Source: Dawidia soli (GTDB lineage: Bacteria; Bacteroidota; Bacteroidia; Cytophagales; Cyclobacteriaceae). Taken from it: a DNA stretch of 35,811 bases. Shown piece by piece: positions 15,832 to 25,700 of the stretch. The position numbers were made by a program, and so were the translations under genes. The notes under the pieces are model-generated. The model searched no databases, had not been told where the DNA came from, and saw only the letters and a list, made by a program, of their open reading frames with translations. The stretch is from assembly GCF_018598185.1 (NCBI RefSeq), contig NZ_JAHESC010000060.1, positions 1-35,811 on the forward strand, given 5' to 3'. Position 1 is the first letter of the stretch. Each line of letters opens with the position of its first letter.

Positions 15832-18024
15832 ATGTCCAGTATCCGCAGTGTACTGATTTTTTTAGCTTTTTTATTGGTGCTTTTTATCCCCGGTTTTAGT
15901 CAACAAGATCCTAAGGAGACAGCACGGGAGTATATGGAAGTTGCAGAGGGCATGATTGCTGAAACAAAAGCGATCGACGATGCCCGTGGCCTGATGGTTA
16001 CGGCTGCCGACCTGGATACTACCTTTATCAAAGCGAACTTTGAAGCCGGCCGCTTACAGCTTTTAACCATCGGCAAAGACCTGGCGGTGAAGTATCTCAA
16101 GCGTGTCATGCGGCAGGATCCGGCGTACCGGTTCGACATCGAGTACCTGATCGGCCGAAGCTACCAGTATGGCGAGAACTTCGACATGGCCATTTATTAC
16201 TACAACCTGTATAAAGACAAGCTCAGCAAGAAGTCCAACTATCAGGGCAAGGACAAAATAGATCTGGCGGTTGTCGACCGGGCTATTTATGAATGTCAGA
16301 ATGGTAAGCAGTTCGTATCGAACCCGCAGAATTTTTCGATCGTCAACATTGGCCGGGAGATCAACTCCGAATTTGAAGATTATGCTCCGGTGTTTAACGA
16401 GACGGAGGACGAGGTGGTGTTTACGACGCGCCGCCGCGATGACAACTTGAACCAAAACGTGTTTGACGATAACAAACCGTGGGAAGATATTTTCTTTTCT
16501 ACTAAAAAGGACGGCAAGTGGTCGTTTGCTAAAAACATCGGTGAGCCTGTGAACACGCCGTATCATGACTCTAACCTTTCGCTTTCGGCCGATGGTAATA
16601 CGCTGTTCATTTTTAAGGATGACGGCGGTGGCGACATCTACTTCAGCGAGCGCACGAACGGTGTATGGAGCCCGCCCGCGCCGTTGCCGGGGATCATCAA
16701 CTCGAGCTTTGAAGAAAAGTCGATCTCGATGTCTGCCGATGAAAAGACATTATATTTTTCCAGTAACCGCCCCGGTGGTTACGGTGGCCTGGATATATAC
16801 CGTGCGACCAAAGACAGCAAGGGTGCCTGGTCGAATGTGAAGAACCTCGGTCCGAAGATCAATACGGAGGTCGATGACGACGGTCCGTTCATCGACTACG
16901 ATGGGACCACGCTGTATTTCAGTAGCCGCGGCCGCAGAGGCATGGGCGGCTTTGACGTTTTCCGTGCGACGTTCGACCCGGCTTCGAACGAGTGGAGCGA
17001 ACCTGAAAACCTGGGCTACCCGATCAACACACCGGACGACGACGTATTCTTTGTGGCGTCGAAAGACGGCAAGCGTGCGTACTATTCTTCTGTGCGGGAG
17101 GATGGCATGGGCTACCTCGATATCTATATGATCACCATTCCCGATGGTCTGAAGAACCTGGCGTCAAAGACAACGCCGACCCCGGTCAAAGAGCCCGATC
17201 CGATCAAAGAGCCTACGCCTGACCCGGTGACGGTGGCGCGCAACGATCAGACAAAAGAGCCCACTACGGTGGAGCCGGTGACACCGCCGGTGAACGATCC
17301 GACGAAGACAGATGCCACCAAACAACCGACGAAGGAGCCGGTAAAAACGGAGCCTGTTAAGACCGAGCCGAAAGTAGCGCCGGTGAAGAAGGAGACTATT
17401 CCGCTGAAGTACGAGGTGACGATCGTTGATTCAGACAGCAAAACACCGGTGAACGCGAAAGTAAAACTGGTGGGTGCGAAAGACAACGTGATCGTTCCGC
17501 TGACCAACAATGGCAACGGTGTGTATACCTTCTCGGTGAAGAGCCAGCAACCGAAGGACTATCGTTTGTCGGTGGATGCCGACGGTTACATCTTCGTGAA
17601 CCAGAATGTGCGCATCGCGGGTGCTTCTACCGACGAAAAGACGGTGGGCCGCACGATCGAGCTGCGCAAGATCAGCATCGGCGCGACGTCTATTCTGCGG
17701 AACCTGTATTTTGATTTCGACAAAGCTACGTTCCAGACCGAATCGTATACCGAGCTGAACAAGCTCGAGGCGATGATGCGGTCGAACCCTGATATGCAGA
17801 TTGAAATAGGCGGGCATGCGGACGCTGTCGGTACCAAAGCTTACAACCTGTTCCTGTCACGCAAGCGCGCGGAGGCGGTAAAAGACTATCTGACCAAAAA
17901 AGGCGTTGACGCACGTCGCATCAAAGCCACGGGATATGGTAAGTCCAGGCCGCTGGCCAGCAACGACGACGAGGAGGAGGGGCGTGAGCTGAACCGCCGC
18001 GTCGAGTTTACGGTGCTGAAATAA
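15832..18024 (+). CDS. OmpA family protein with TPR, WD40-like, CRD and OmpA_C domains (PorE-like)
   Basis: The 730-residue protein has a signal peptide (about 1-24), a helical TPR-like region (25-155), WD40/PD40 beta-propeller repeats (about 175-430; repeated TLYFSSNRPGGYGGLDIY- and DGTTLYFSSRGRRGMGG-like blades), a Pro/Thr/Lys-rich linker (about 446-520), a carboxypeptidase regulatory-like beta-sandwich (525-610) and an OmpA peptidoglycan-binding domain (620-730; NLYFDFDKATF, GHADAVGT, LNRRVEF). This order matches PorE, the peptidoglycan-anchoring component of type IX secretion, but Bacteroidota have many paralogues of this architecture. The mature start is SQQDPK, with no lipobox cysteine. 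The next two genes are ubiE and porT, which raises the chance of a T9SS role. Confidence 0.9.
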   Translation: MSSIRSVLIFLAFLLVLFIPGFSQQDPKETAREYMEVAEGMIAETKAIDDARGLMVTAADLDTTFIKANFEAGRLQLLTIGKDLAVKYLKRVMRQDPAYRFDIEYLIGRSYQYGENFDMAIYYYNLYKDKLSKKSNYQGKDKIDLAVVDRAIYECQNGKQFVSNPQNFSIVNIGREINSEFEDYAPVFNETEDEVVFTTRRRDDNLNQNVFDDNKPWEDIFFSTKKDGKWSFAKNIGEPVNTPYHDSNLSLSADGNTLFIFKDDGGGDIYFSERTNGVWSPPAPLPGIINSSFEEKSISMSADEKTLYFSSNRPGGYGGLDIYRATKDSKGAWSNVKNLGPKINTEVDDDGPFIDYDGTTLYFSSRGRRGMGGFDVFRATFDPASNEWSEPENLGYPINTPDDDVFFVASKDGKRAYYSSVREDGMGYLDIYMITIPDGLKNLASKTTPTPVKEPDPIKEPTPDPVTVARNDQTKEPTTVEPVTPPVNDPTKTDATKQPTKEPVKTEPVKTEPKVAPVKKETIPLKYEVTIVDSDSKTPVNAKVKLVGAKDNVIVPLTNNGNGVYTFSVKSQQPKDYRLSVDADGYIFVNQNVRIAGASTDEKTVGRTIELRKISIGATSILRNLYFDFDKATFQTESYTELNKLEAMMRSNPDMQIEIGGHADAVGTKAYNLFLSRKRAEAVKDYLTKKGVDARRIKATGYGKSRPLASNDDEEEGRELNRRVEFTVLK

Positions 18025-18086
18025 GCGCCTGACGGCGCGCTGTGATTCCCTTAAAACCCCCTACCTTCGCGGCGGGGATCACCGCT

Positions 18087-18809
18087 ATGACAGTCGTTCC
18101 ATATAAAGAACAAAACACCGGCAAAAAGGAGCAGGTGGCCAGGATGTTTGACAACATCAGCCACCGGTATGACTTTTTGAATCATTTTCTCAGCATGGGC
18201 ATTGACCGTGGATGGCGCCGCAAGGCTGTCAATCTGCTAAAGGCCCAAAAGCCCCGTCACATCCTCGACGTGGCCACCGGTACGGGCGACTTTGCCATCC
18301 AGGCGCTGAGCCTCAATCCCGAAAAGATCACGGGTGTCGACATTTCCGAAGGCATGCTGGAAGTTGGGCGCAAAAAACTGCGCGAGCGCAAGCTGGACCA
18401 GAAGATCACGCTGCTGAGCGGTGACTCTGAAAACCTGCCGTTTGAGGATGCTTCGTTCGATGCCGTGACCGTGGCGTTTGGTGTACGCAACTTTGAGAAT
18501 CTGGAACGGGGTTTACAGGAGATCCACCGCGTATTACGGCCAAACGGCCGGATCGTGGTGCTGGAATTCTCGCGCCCGCGTAAATTTCCGTTCAAGCAGG
18601 TATACCATTTTTACTTTCGGTTCGTTTTGCCTAAAATAGGAAGCCTGGTTTCGAGCGACAAGTCCGCCTATACTTACCTGCCTGAGTCTGTAGCGGCTTT
18701 TCCGGATGGAGAGGACTTTGTTCGCATCTTAACCACGGTCGGTTTTAAACAGACACAATGCAGATCTCTCACATTTGGAATAAGTTCTATATACACAGGC
18801 ACAAAGTAG
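18087..18809 (+). CDS. ubiE: Demethylmenaquinone methyltransferase (UbiE/MenG)
   Basis: This enzyme carries out the last step of menaquinone synthesis, SAM-dependent C-methylation of demethylmenaquinone. The 240-residue protein has the family N-terminus VARMFDNISHRYDFLNHFLS, SAM motif I DVATGTGDF at 61-69, GVDISEGML, FGVRNFEN and LEFSRP. I use the ATG at 18087; an in-frame GTG at 18042 would add 15 unconserved residues and cover a -7-like TACCTTCG (18062-18069). The last 52 bases overlap the start of porT in another frame. Adjacent ubiE and porT is an arrangement I know from other Bacteroidota. Confidence 0.95.
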   Translation: MTVVPYKEQNTGKKEQVARMFDNISHRYDFLNHFLSMGIDRGWRRKAVNLLKAQKPRHILDVATGTGDFAIQALSLNPEKITGVDISEGMLEVGRKKLRERKLDQKITLLSGDSENLPFEDASFDAVTVAFGVRNFENLERGLQEIHRVLRPNGRIVVLEFSRPRKFPFKQVYHFYFRFVLPKIGSLVSSDKSAYTYLPESVAAFPDGEDFVRILTTVGFKQTQCRSLTFGISSIYTGTK

Positions 18810-19510
18810 GTGTTGTCCTTTGCCTACTGTTTTTGTGGGGCGGTGCTGCAGCACAAACGACGATGGGAAAGCGGGCCCGCTGGGCACCGCGCAACAATCC
18901 TAACTACGACAACCGTAAGCTTACCTATGGCTTTCTCATCGGGATCCATAGCTCGGCGTTCAAGTTAAAATATTCCGACCCGTTTGTCAGCCAGCAGTTC
19001 GACTCCGTGCACTCTGTTATCGGTGCCTGGTCGGGTGGGTTCTCGCTGGGGTTTATTGTCAACTATCGTCTGGATGACCAGGTGGATGTGCGGCTTACGC
19101 CCAAAGTGGGGTTTTATGAGAACAAGGTAAGTTATCTTTATACCGACAAGACCCCGCGGGAAGACTTGCTGCTGGAAAGTACCATGGTGGAGTTTCCGCT
19201 GTTGCTGAAATATAAATCCCAACGGCGTGGGAACATCCGCATGTATATGATCGGGGGTGTCACACCTGCGATCGAAGCGTCGGGTAAGAAAAACGGTAAA
19301 AACGGTGAGTCGCTGGAGATCACCGGCAGCAACCTGAGCCTGGAGGGTGGTTTTGGATTCGACCTGTATTACCCGTTGTTCAAGTTCTCGCCGGAGATCC
19401 GTTTCTCTCATGGTCTGTTCAACATCCTCGACAATAAAAACAATATTTACGGGCAGCCGTTGAAAAGTATAACGACGAATACCGTTACGGTATACTTCCT
19501 GTTCCAATAG
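18758..19510 (+). CDS. porT: PorT family protein, type IX secretion/gliding component
   Basis: The 250-residue protein has a hydrophobic signal segment after a basic start (about residues 15-33, ending AAAQT) and a beta-rich outer-membrane body: YGFLIGIHSSAFKLKY, GFSLGFIVNYRLDDQVDVRLTPKVGFYE, VEFPLLLKYKSQRRGN, MIGGVTPAIE and SLEGGFGFDLYYPLFKFSPEIRFSHG. These fit PorT, an outer-membrane protein required for the T9SS in Porphyromonas and Flavobacterium. Length is near the usual 240-250. The ATG at 18758 lies inside ubiE (52-base overlap), implying coupled translation. Paralogous PorT-like barrels exist, but the ubiE neighbour strengthens the assignment. Confidence 0.88.
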   Translation: MQISHIWNKFYIHRHKVGVVLCLLFLWGGAAAQTTMGKRARWAPRNNPNYDNRKLTYGFLIGIHSSAFKLKYSDPFVSQQFDSVHSVIGAWSGGFSLGFIVNYRLDDQVDVRLTPKVGFYENKVSYLYTDKTPREDLLLESTMVEFPLLLKYKSQRRGNIRMYMIGGVTPAIEASGKKNGKNGESLEITGSNLSLEGGFGFDLYYPLFKFSPEIRFSHGLFNILDNKNNIYGQPLKSITTNTVTVYFLFQ

Positions 19511-19524
19511 TTTAGTCTTTGCGT

Positions 19525-20280
19525 ATGCAGAAAAGAATAGCCCTGATCACGGGTGCGACATCCGGCATCGGCGAGGCCACGGCCCGGTTGCTGGCCGCCC
19601 ACAACTTTGAACTCATTCTATGCGGTCGCCGCCGCGAGCGGTTGGATGTCTTGCAGCAGGAGCTGACGGCGCACACCCGGGTAACGACGCTGTCGTTTGA
19701 TGTGCGCGAGCATGCGGACGTACAGCGTGCGATCGCATCGCTGCCGGCGGAGTGGCGCGCCATCGATGTATTGATCAACAATGCGGGCAATGCGCATGGT
19801 CTCGACCCGATACAAACCGGAAGCCTGGCGGATTGGGATGCGATGATCGATATCAACGTAAAGGGACTTCTGTATGTATCGAAAGAGGTGCTTCCGGTCA
19901 TGACGGGCCGGCAGTCGGGGCACATCATCAACCTGGGCTCTATTGCGGGGAAGGAAGTATACCCCAACGGCAATGTATACTGCGCCAGCAAGTTTGCCGT
20001 CGATGCGTTGACCCGCGGCATGCGGATGGACTTGAATGCCTACGGTATAAAAGTGACGTCCATCAATCCGGGACTTGTGGAAACGGAGTTTTCGCTTGTG
20101 CGCTTTAAGGGCGATGAAACAAAGGCTTCTGCGCCCTATCAAGGCATGACGCCACTGAAAGGGACAGACATTGCCGACATCATTCTATATGTATTGCAAG
20201 CGCCGCCGCATGTGGTGCTGGCGGATATTACGGTTTTCCCCACGGCGCAGGCGAGCAGCACGCAGGTGAAGCGCGGATAA
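19525..20280 (+). CDS. Short-chain dehydrogenase/reductase, YdfG-like
   Basis: A 251-residue classical SDR. The nucleotide-binding TGATSGIG is at 9-16, NNAG at 85-88, and the catalytic S139, Y152 and K156 are in place (YCASK). The basic CGRRRERL after beta-strand 2 suggests NADP(H) preference. The closest family I recognise is YdfG, NADP-dependent 3-hydroxy acid/serine dehydrogenase; the physiological substrate cannot be read from the sequence. I start at the ATG at 19525, not the TTG two codons earlier. It follows porT by 14 bases and is probably co-transcribed. Confidence 0.93.
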   Translation: MQKRIALITGATSGIGEATARLLAAHNFELILCGRRRERLDVLQQELTAHTRVTTLSFDVREHADVQRAIASLPAEWRAIDVLINNAGNAHGLDPIQTGSLADWDAMIDINVKGLLYVSKEVLPVMTGRQSGHIINLGSIAGKEVYPNGNVYCASKFAVDALTRGMRMDLNAYGIKVTSINPGLVETEFSLVRFKGDETKASAPYQGMTPLKGTDIADIILYVLQAPPHVVLADITVFPTAQASSTQVKRG

Positions 20281-20286
20281 GTGTTG

Positions 20287-20940
20287 TTAGAGAAGCTGGG
20301 CCAGTGTGCCTTCGTGGATGTCGTGGCCTCCGTCGAAGGTCAGGCGGTTGGGGGTGACGTTCAGCCTGGCCGAGAGCGTTTCCATCTCGGCAAATCGTTC
20401 GTCTGTCAGGAACGGATCAGATGTGCCGTGTACCAATACAACTTCTTTGTCTTTTAATACTTCGCGTCCTGTTTCGAGGTCCATATCGGGCGGAAAGATC
20501 CCTGCCCAGAGGATGAGCCGGTGAAACGGAATATGGCCATTGATGGCCCAGCGTGTGGCCGTCGCGGCGCCTTGCGAGAAGCCGAGGATGGTTACTTGCA
20601 ACGGATGGGACAGCGGGATCTCGTGCTGGTATACGGCATTCAGATAGTGTATGTAATTATCGATGTCCATCTGCCGGTTTTCGCGGGTCATCCATGTGGC
20701 ACCTACACGGTTGTTGCCGCTCTGCATGCGCGTGGTGACGTCTTCCAGATAAAAGCGCGAGAGGGCTTCGGGGGCGACAACGCAGATGCCGGCGTCTTCG
20801 AGGGTGCGGAATTTACGGGCAAAGTACTGGGCGAGCTGGCCGTAGCCGTGCAGGACGAACCATACGTGCTTTGTGTGCCCGGTGATGGTGCCGAGCTTTT
20901 GGTAGCGGGCGCGGGTGGTGAAGGTGACTTCGTGCTGCAT
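20287..20940 (-). CDS. Alpha/beta hydrolase, phospholipase/carboxylesterase-like
   Basis: A 217-residue cytoplasmic esterase. The nucleophile elbow GFSQGAA gives S122, with D175 (GTSDPF) and H206 (GGHDIH) completing the triad; WFVLHGYGQ forms the oxyanion region. It resembles the YpfH/carboxylesterase group. The ATG at 20940 starts at MQHEV; longer in-frame readings up to 21174 run through the repeat-rich intergenic region and look non-coding. It converges on the SDR gene with six bases between stops. Confidence 0.9.
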   Translation of the reverse strand: MQHEVTFTTRARYQKLGTITGHTKHVWFVLHGYGQLAQYFARKFRTLEDAGICVVAPEALSRFYLEDVTTRMQSGNNRVGATWMTRENRQMDIDNYIHYLNAVYQHEIPLSHPLQVTILGFSQGAATATRWAINGHIPFHRLILWAGIFPPDMDLETGREVLKDKEVVLVHGTSDPFLTDERFAEMETLSARLNVTPNRLTFDGGHDIHEGTLAQLL

Positions 20941-21312
20941 ATTTGACGAAGATACGAATAAATGCTGCCGGGCTGGTGTTTGACTTTGTGCGAGGTGCGG
21001 TGGCTGGTGATGGCTGTTGCCTGTGCGGCTCGAAAACAATTTGTGGGGCGGTCGGGGTCGGGAGACCGCCCTCCATTCTTGCACGAATGGTGCTGGGCAC
21101 GAGTCGCCCTCCCGTTGGTCGGAAGACTCGCGCCAGATACTAATGTATATAGGGGCTTCGCCCCTATGACCCAAACTTTTCTGTGCCGAATATCATAACA
21201 CGAAATTATTAATCCACTACTTGGATCTTATGACAGTACCTCGCGCCAGATGCGCATTATATGTAGGGGCTACGCCCCTACTATACCGATAAAGCTTAAT
21301 TCAATTAGAAAT
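20941..21312. repeat. Gene-free stretch with stem-loop repeats (copies 2 and 3)
   Basis: No gene is supported here. GGCGGTC (21047-21053) and GACCGCC (21064-21070) form the dispersed stem-loop with an enlarged loop. CGAGTC (21100-21105) and GACTCG (21125-21130) form another stem directly followed by GCGCCAGA (21130-21137). Two related units then follow at 21127-21167 and 21240-21281: each begins CTCGCGCCAGAT and ends with an AGGGGC-3nt-GCCCCT hairpin (21151-21165 and 21265-21279). Confidence 0.7.
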
Positions 21313-21341
21313 AAAAAAGCCTTCCGTGGGAAGGCCTTTTT
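21313..21341 (-). terminator. Bidirectional rho-independent terminator
   Basis: A 13-bp stem with one G-T wobble (21313-21325 with 21329-21341) encloses a three-base loop and has A and T tracts on both sides, so it can work in both directions. It lies 27 bases past the stop of the minus-strand 139-aa gene and probably ends the ABC transporter/lipoprotein unit. Confidence 0.88.
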
Positions 21342-21368
21342 GTTGTTATTCTTTCGGGGGTGTTGCGA

Positions 21369-21788
21369 TCAGCGTTTGAAGCCGAGGGCGCTGCCGCCGC
21401 AGTATGTTGTCGAACCGTCGAAGGTATACTGGATGTAGTAGATGCCGGTGGTGTTGCACGGATAGGCAATGGCCGACACGAACTGACCGTTGATCTTGCT
21501 GGTAGCTACTTTGTTCCGGTTAGAGTCGAAAAGGCTTACCACGATGCCGTCTGTGGGCTGGGCCGAAGCGCAGATGTTGATCATATATTGTGTGCCTTTG
21601 GTGAACACATATGAATACTCCACGAAATCCTTTCCTCCTTTTTCGATCTTATAGCTTTTCAGAAAGTTAAATCCTTCGGCCAGTTTGGGAATACACTGGT
21701 TGCTCAGGGCTTCCGAGTTGCACTGTCCGATAACTTCCAATGTGCTCAGAACGAAAACGGATAGAACAATAAACATTAACTTTTTCAT
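21369..21788 (-). CDS. Small secreted cysteine-containing protein of unknown function
   Basis: I do not recognise this 139-residue protein. It has a clear signal peptide (MKKLMFIVLSVFVLSTLEVIGQ) and a beta-rich mature domain with five cysteines, C23, C32, one in NICASAQ, one in YPCNTTG and one in TTYCGGSALG. In the oxidising periplasm some could form disulfides. The segment IVVSLFDSNRNKVATSKINGQF followed by YYIQYTF has the look of a jelly-roll or pre-peptidase-like beta-sandwich. It follows the lipoprotein gene by 27 bases in the same direction and precedes a strong terminator, so it is probably the last gene of that unit. Confidence 0.8.
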   Translation of the reverse strand: MKKLMFIVLSVFVLSTLEVIGQCNSEALSNQCIPKLAEGFNFLKSYKIEKGGKDFVEYSYVFTKGTQYMINICASAQPTDGIVVSLFDSNRNKVATSKINGQFVSAIAYPCNTTGIYYIQYTFDGSTTYCGGSALGFKR

Positions 21789-21815
21789 AGGACGCCTGTA
21801 TTTCTTATTCTTAGC

Positions 21816-22715
21816 TTATGATATAATCTTGGTTCTGATGGAAGAGGTAACCGCGCTGATGCTGGCAATATCTTCGGGAGTAATTTCAATCGTGCTTGTG
21901 CTGTTATCTTTGATAACGGCTACTCCGTTCACGATCTCCATCGTAGATTCTTTGTACGTGTACGTGATCTTAACTTTGTCGTACACTTTCTTCAGCTCTT
22001 CCATGTCAGTCAACAATGATGCCATGTTTTGGTCCGACTCCTTGTAGAAGGAGAGGAGGAGCATGATGCTTTCGAGGATGATCTTCTGCTCGCCGATCGT
22101 TTCTTTCAGCTGCTGATTGTCGGGGTTTGCCATAGCAGTAGCACAGGTTATGTGCAGCGCTTCCAGCCAGCCACCGGTCAGGAACAGCACGCTGAGGTTT
22201 GCGCGGCCCTGCGATTGCAGATAGTGGTTGATGGTGTTGAAGTTCTGGGTGGTGATCAGCAGCAGCGAGTCGAGGTTCTTGCTGTTGGTGGCCAGGCGGC
22301 CGATGGTTTCGATGTCGAAGAACTGACCGATGCTCAGACCGTCTGCCAGGGTTTTGATAGAAGCCATGTACTTCACACCGTCCTGGTTCTGCTCGTAGAT
22401 GTTAGTGTAGCCCAGGTCGGTACCATAAAGGCCCAGGTTGAGGGCTTTTTTGTAGTTGGTGTTGTACTTGGAGGTGTTGTCCGGAGAGTTGAGGTAAGAG
22501 GCGTTATACTTCTTGCCCGATTCTTTCAGGAGCACGGAGATCTCCAACGGACTGGGGATCTGTTGAAGAATGTCGCCAATGACTTCTTCGGATATGGTAG
22601 GGCCTTCGGTTTTAGCCGAATCTATCTCTTCCAGGAAGGCTTGTTCGTCGGGTTTCTTACCTCCGCAAGCAGACAGTAGGATTGCCAGACAGAGCCCGAT
22701 AGGTAATATTCTCAT
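21816..22715 (-). CDS. Lipoprotein of unknown function
   Basis: A 299-residue protein with a lipobox LSAC (C17) and GGKK after it, so it should be lipidated and sit in the inner or outer membrane facing the periplasm. The mature part is mainly helical (for example QQLKETIGEQKIILESIMLLLSFY and MASLLTDMEELKKVYDKVKITYTY), ending in a short beta segment and a Ser/Thr/Ile-rich tail. I cannot assign a domain family. It has its own promoter upstream (22751-22780), lies 82 bases after the ABC transporter gene and before a small secreted protein. The clustering suggests an envelope module with the transporter. Confidence 0.85.
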   Translation of the reverse strand: MRILPIGLCLAILLSACGGKKPDEQAFLEEIDSAKTEGPTISEEVIGDILQQIPSPLEISVLLKESGKKYNASYLNSPDNTSKYNTNYKKALNLGLYGTDLGYTNIYEQNQDGVKYMASIKTLADGLSIGQFFDIETIGRLATNSKNLDSLLLITTQNFNTINHYLQSQGRANLSVLFLTGGWLEALHITCATAMANPDNQQLKETIGEQKIILESIMLLLSFYKESDQNMASLLTDMEELKKVYDKVKITYTYKESTMEIVNGVAVIKDNSTSTIEITPEDIASISAVTSSIRTKIIS

Positions 22716-22750
22716 ACAGAGTGATTAAATGATATAAAATTATCAGTTTA

Positions 22751-22780
22751 CAAATTTAAAAATTAAGCATTCCTGGCCAA
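22751..22780 (-). promoter_or_regulatory. Bacteroidota-type promoter of the lipoprotein gene
   Basis: On the minus strand TTG (22780-22778) and a perfect -7 TAAATTTG (22758-22751) are 19 bases apart, matching the Bacteroidota housekeeping consensus. Transcription would start near 22744, about 29 bases before the lipoprotein ATG. Confidence 0.65.
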
Positions 22781-22797
22781 AATGTTACCTGCATGCT

Positions 22798-25700
22798 TTA
22801 TTTCTTTTTTGCCTTCGGCAGGCTCAGCTTGCCCTCGATCTTGTCGAAGGACTCGATAAACTTACGCAACAGCTCGAAGTAAAGGGTTATGTACAGCAAG
22901 CCTGCCATGATCCAGATGACCAGCAGGTCGAACCAATAGGTGCTGAACGAGATGCCCAGGAACTCCTTTTCCGGTGCGAAAAACTGTGCCCGGTAGTCCA
23001 GCGGACCTTTGGGTGCGGGTGGCAGGAACACGGGGTTGATCTGTTGAATAAGCTCTCCGTTGAACTCGATGATCCGGTTCTTTTCGTTCACGTTCTTCAC
23101 CAGGTCGGCCAGGCTTTCGTTGAAGTAGTTGTTCTTGTAGTCGTTCAGCTTGTAGTCGGGATCTTTCTCCAGTTGGAGGATCACGTTCTCACGGGCTGCC
23201 ACGGCTTTGTTATACGCGCCCTGGTAGAACTTCTTGTAGGCGATGAGGAAATCTTCCAGCTTCTTGTTAAAGGCCGGTGTGAAGTCTTTCAGCGTCCAGT
23301 CGGCGGCCAGCTCCTTCTCCAGACCCTTTTTGAAGTAGTCCTTGCGCAAGGTGGCTTCGATGATGGTCAGGTCGCTTTGCAGCTTCTGCCGGACCGAGTC
23401 CGCCTTTTCGTCGAGGTTGGCGGCGATGTCGCGGCGCTTCTTGTCAAGCTCGTCCACCAGGAAGGAGGAACGGAAGTCGGCTTGCGCTTCGATCTTCTCG
23501 AAGGTGTAATAGGGTTTCTCGTACGAGTTCTCTTTGAACTGGTACACGGCCAGGGCCTCGTAGGCCCACCGGGAGGCCATCATATCGGCCACGATGGGTA
23601 CTTTGCCTTTGGTGCTGATCAGGTCGTTGAGCTTGTCGAAGCTGAACAGCAAACCGCTCAGGATCATCTGCGGAATGAGCAGCAGCGGGATCATGACATA
23701 CACGGTAACGGCCGAGTTGAAGGCCGACGAGATGTTCAGACCGAGCACGCTGGCAAAACACGACGTTGTGAACAATACCAGCCAGAAGGGCAGGAGCATG
23801 CTCCACTCGATCTCCAGGATGAGGTTGCCGATGAGGACGAACAAGAACGTCTGGATGGCCGACAGGGTGAACAGGATCCACACTTTCGACATGAGATAGC
23901 TGTTCCAACTCAGGTTGAGGAACGACTCGCGACGCAGGATCTTCCGGTCGCGGATGATCTCTTCGGCACTTACCGTGAGGCCCATAAACAACGCCACGAT
24001 TATGCTCATGAGCATGAAGGCGGGGAAGTTGTCGTTGAAGCGGAAGATGTATTCTTTACCCCCCGGTGCGCTGCGGTATTTGATGATGAAGGCAAGGATG
24101 ATGGCCAGCAGCGGTGCTTCGAGCAGGTTGATCAACAAATACTGCTTGTTGCTGAGCTTCGACAGTGTATCGCGCGTCGCGAAGACAAGTGTCTGGCGCA
24201 GTTTGTTGGGGAGTGTCAACGAGTGCGGCGGTTCTTCGCGCACGTCTTCGACCTTGTTGATCTTGAAGCGTTCTTTGTACAGGTCATACCACTGCGGCGG
24301 GGTGATCTTGCGCTTGTTGGTTGGCTGCCCGTACTCGTCGACCACCTTGGCCTCGATGATGTTGAAGATCTGCTCGGGGTTTACGTTACCGCAGGTCTCG
24401 CATTGGCCGCGGTTGCTGTCTACCTGGTGCGTCGACTTTTTAAAGTATGTTACGGCTTCCACCGGCGGACCGTAGTACGCCGGGTAGCCGCCGGTGTCCA
24501 TGATGATCATCTTGTCGAACATCTTGTAGATGTCTGACGAAGGCTGGTGGATCACGACAAAGATCAGCTTGCCCTTAAACGAGAGCTCTTTGAGCAAGTC
24601 GATGACGTTTTCGGAGTCGCGCGACGAGAGGCCCGACGTGGGCTCGTCGAGGAAGAGGATGGCGGGCTCGCGGATCAGCTCGAGGGCGATGTTGAGGCGT
24701 TTGCGCTGGCCACCGCTGATGGTCTTGTCCAACGGATTGCCCACGCGCAGGTCTTTGCGCTGGTCCAGGCCGAGGTTTTCCAATACCTCCATGACGCGCT
24801 GGTGCAGTTGCTCTTCGGTAAAGTCGGCAAAGCACAGCTTGGCGTTGTAGTACAAGTTCTGGTAGACGGTCAGCTCCTCGATGAGCAGGTCGTCTTGCGA
24901 CACATAGCCGATGACCCCATGGATCCGGTCTTTTTCGGTATTGATGTCGAAGCCGTTGATGAGGATCTGGCCCGTGGTAGGCTGTACAAGGCCGGCCATG
25001 ACGTTGAGCAGGGTGGTCTTGCCGGCGCCGGAGGCGCCCATGATGCCGATGAGCTTACCGGGGCCTTCGGAGATCCGCACGTTGCGCAGGCCGATGCCGC
25101 CGTTGGCGAACTTCAGCTCGTCGATGGTGACATTGAAAGACAGCTTGGTGGTCTTGAGCTCTTCGTTGTAGTTGGCCACGAGGTCGCTGTAATACAACGC
25201 GTCGCCGCCCTGGGTCTTGATGGTGCTGCCGTGTGAGAACAAATACACACGGTTGGGCTGCATCATGAAGCCGTTCAGTACGTTCGACTCCTCGCCCAGG
25301 TATTTGGTGAAGTACATTTCGACTCCGCGTACGCGCATGAAGATGAGCGTGCCGCCGATGTGTCCGTGTACGTGTTTATAGATCTTGCCTTCTTCGCCGC
25401 GGGCGGCGGAGTTGAGCAATAAGATGTCTGCAAAGTTGAGTGTCGTGGGGTCTTCCGCGCGCACGAAGCTTTCGATGAGATCGTATTCCTCCTGCACGAT
25501 ATTAAATACGGTGGAGACGGTATTGATGATCTCCATCCGTTGGGCGGTAAAGTTCTTGTCGGTGCTGACCAGTTCCAGCAGCTTGATCAATACAACGACC
25601 TTCTGCTTTTGCGTGAGGGTCTTGTTGATCTTCTTACAGATGCCCAGTGTCTTTACGGAATCTTTTACAGAGGTCAGCTTCTTTTTTCCCTCTTCCTCGT

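Noticed and set aside
20941-21174. An N-terminal extension of the esterase by 78 residues
   Set aside because: It runs through stem-loop repeats; its composition (Arg, His, Pro, Ser-rich) looks non-coding and the family start fits the ATG at 20940.
23044-24537. A 497-codon open frame on the plus strand
   Set aside because: It lies entirely antisense to the ABC transporter, whose motifs are intact; the translation is low in recognisable motifs and reflects codon bias of the real gene.
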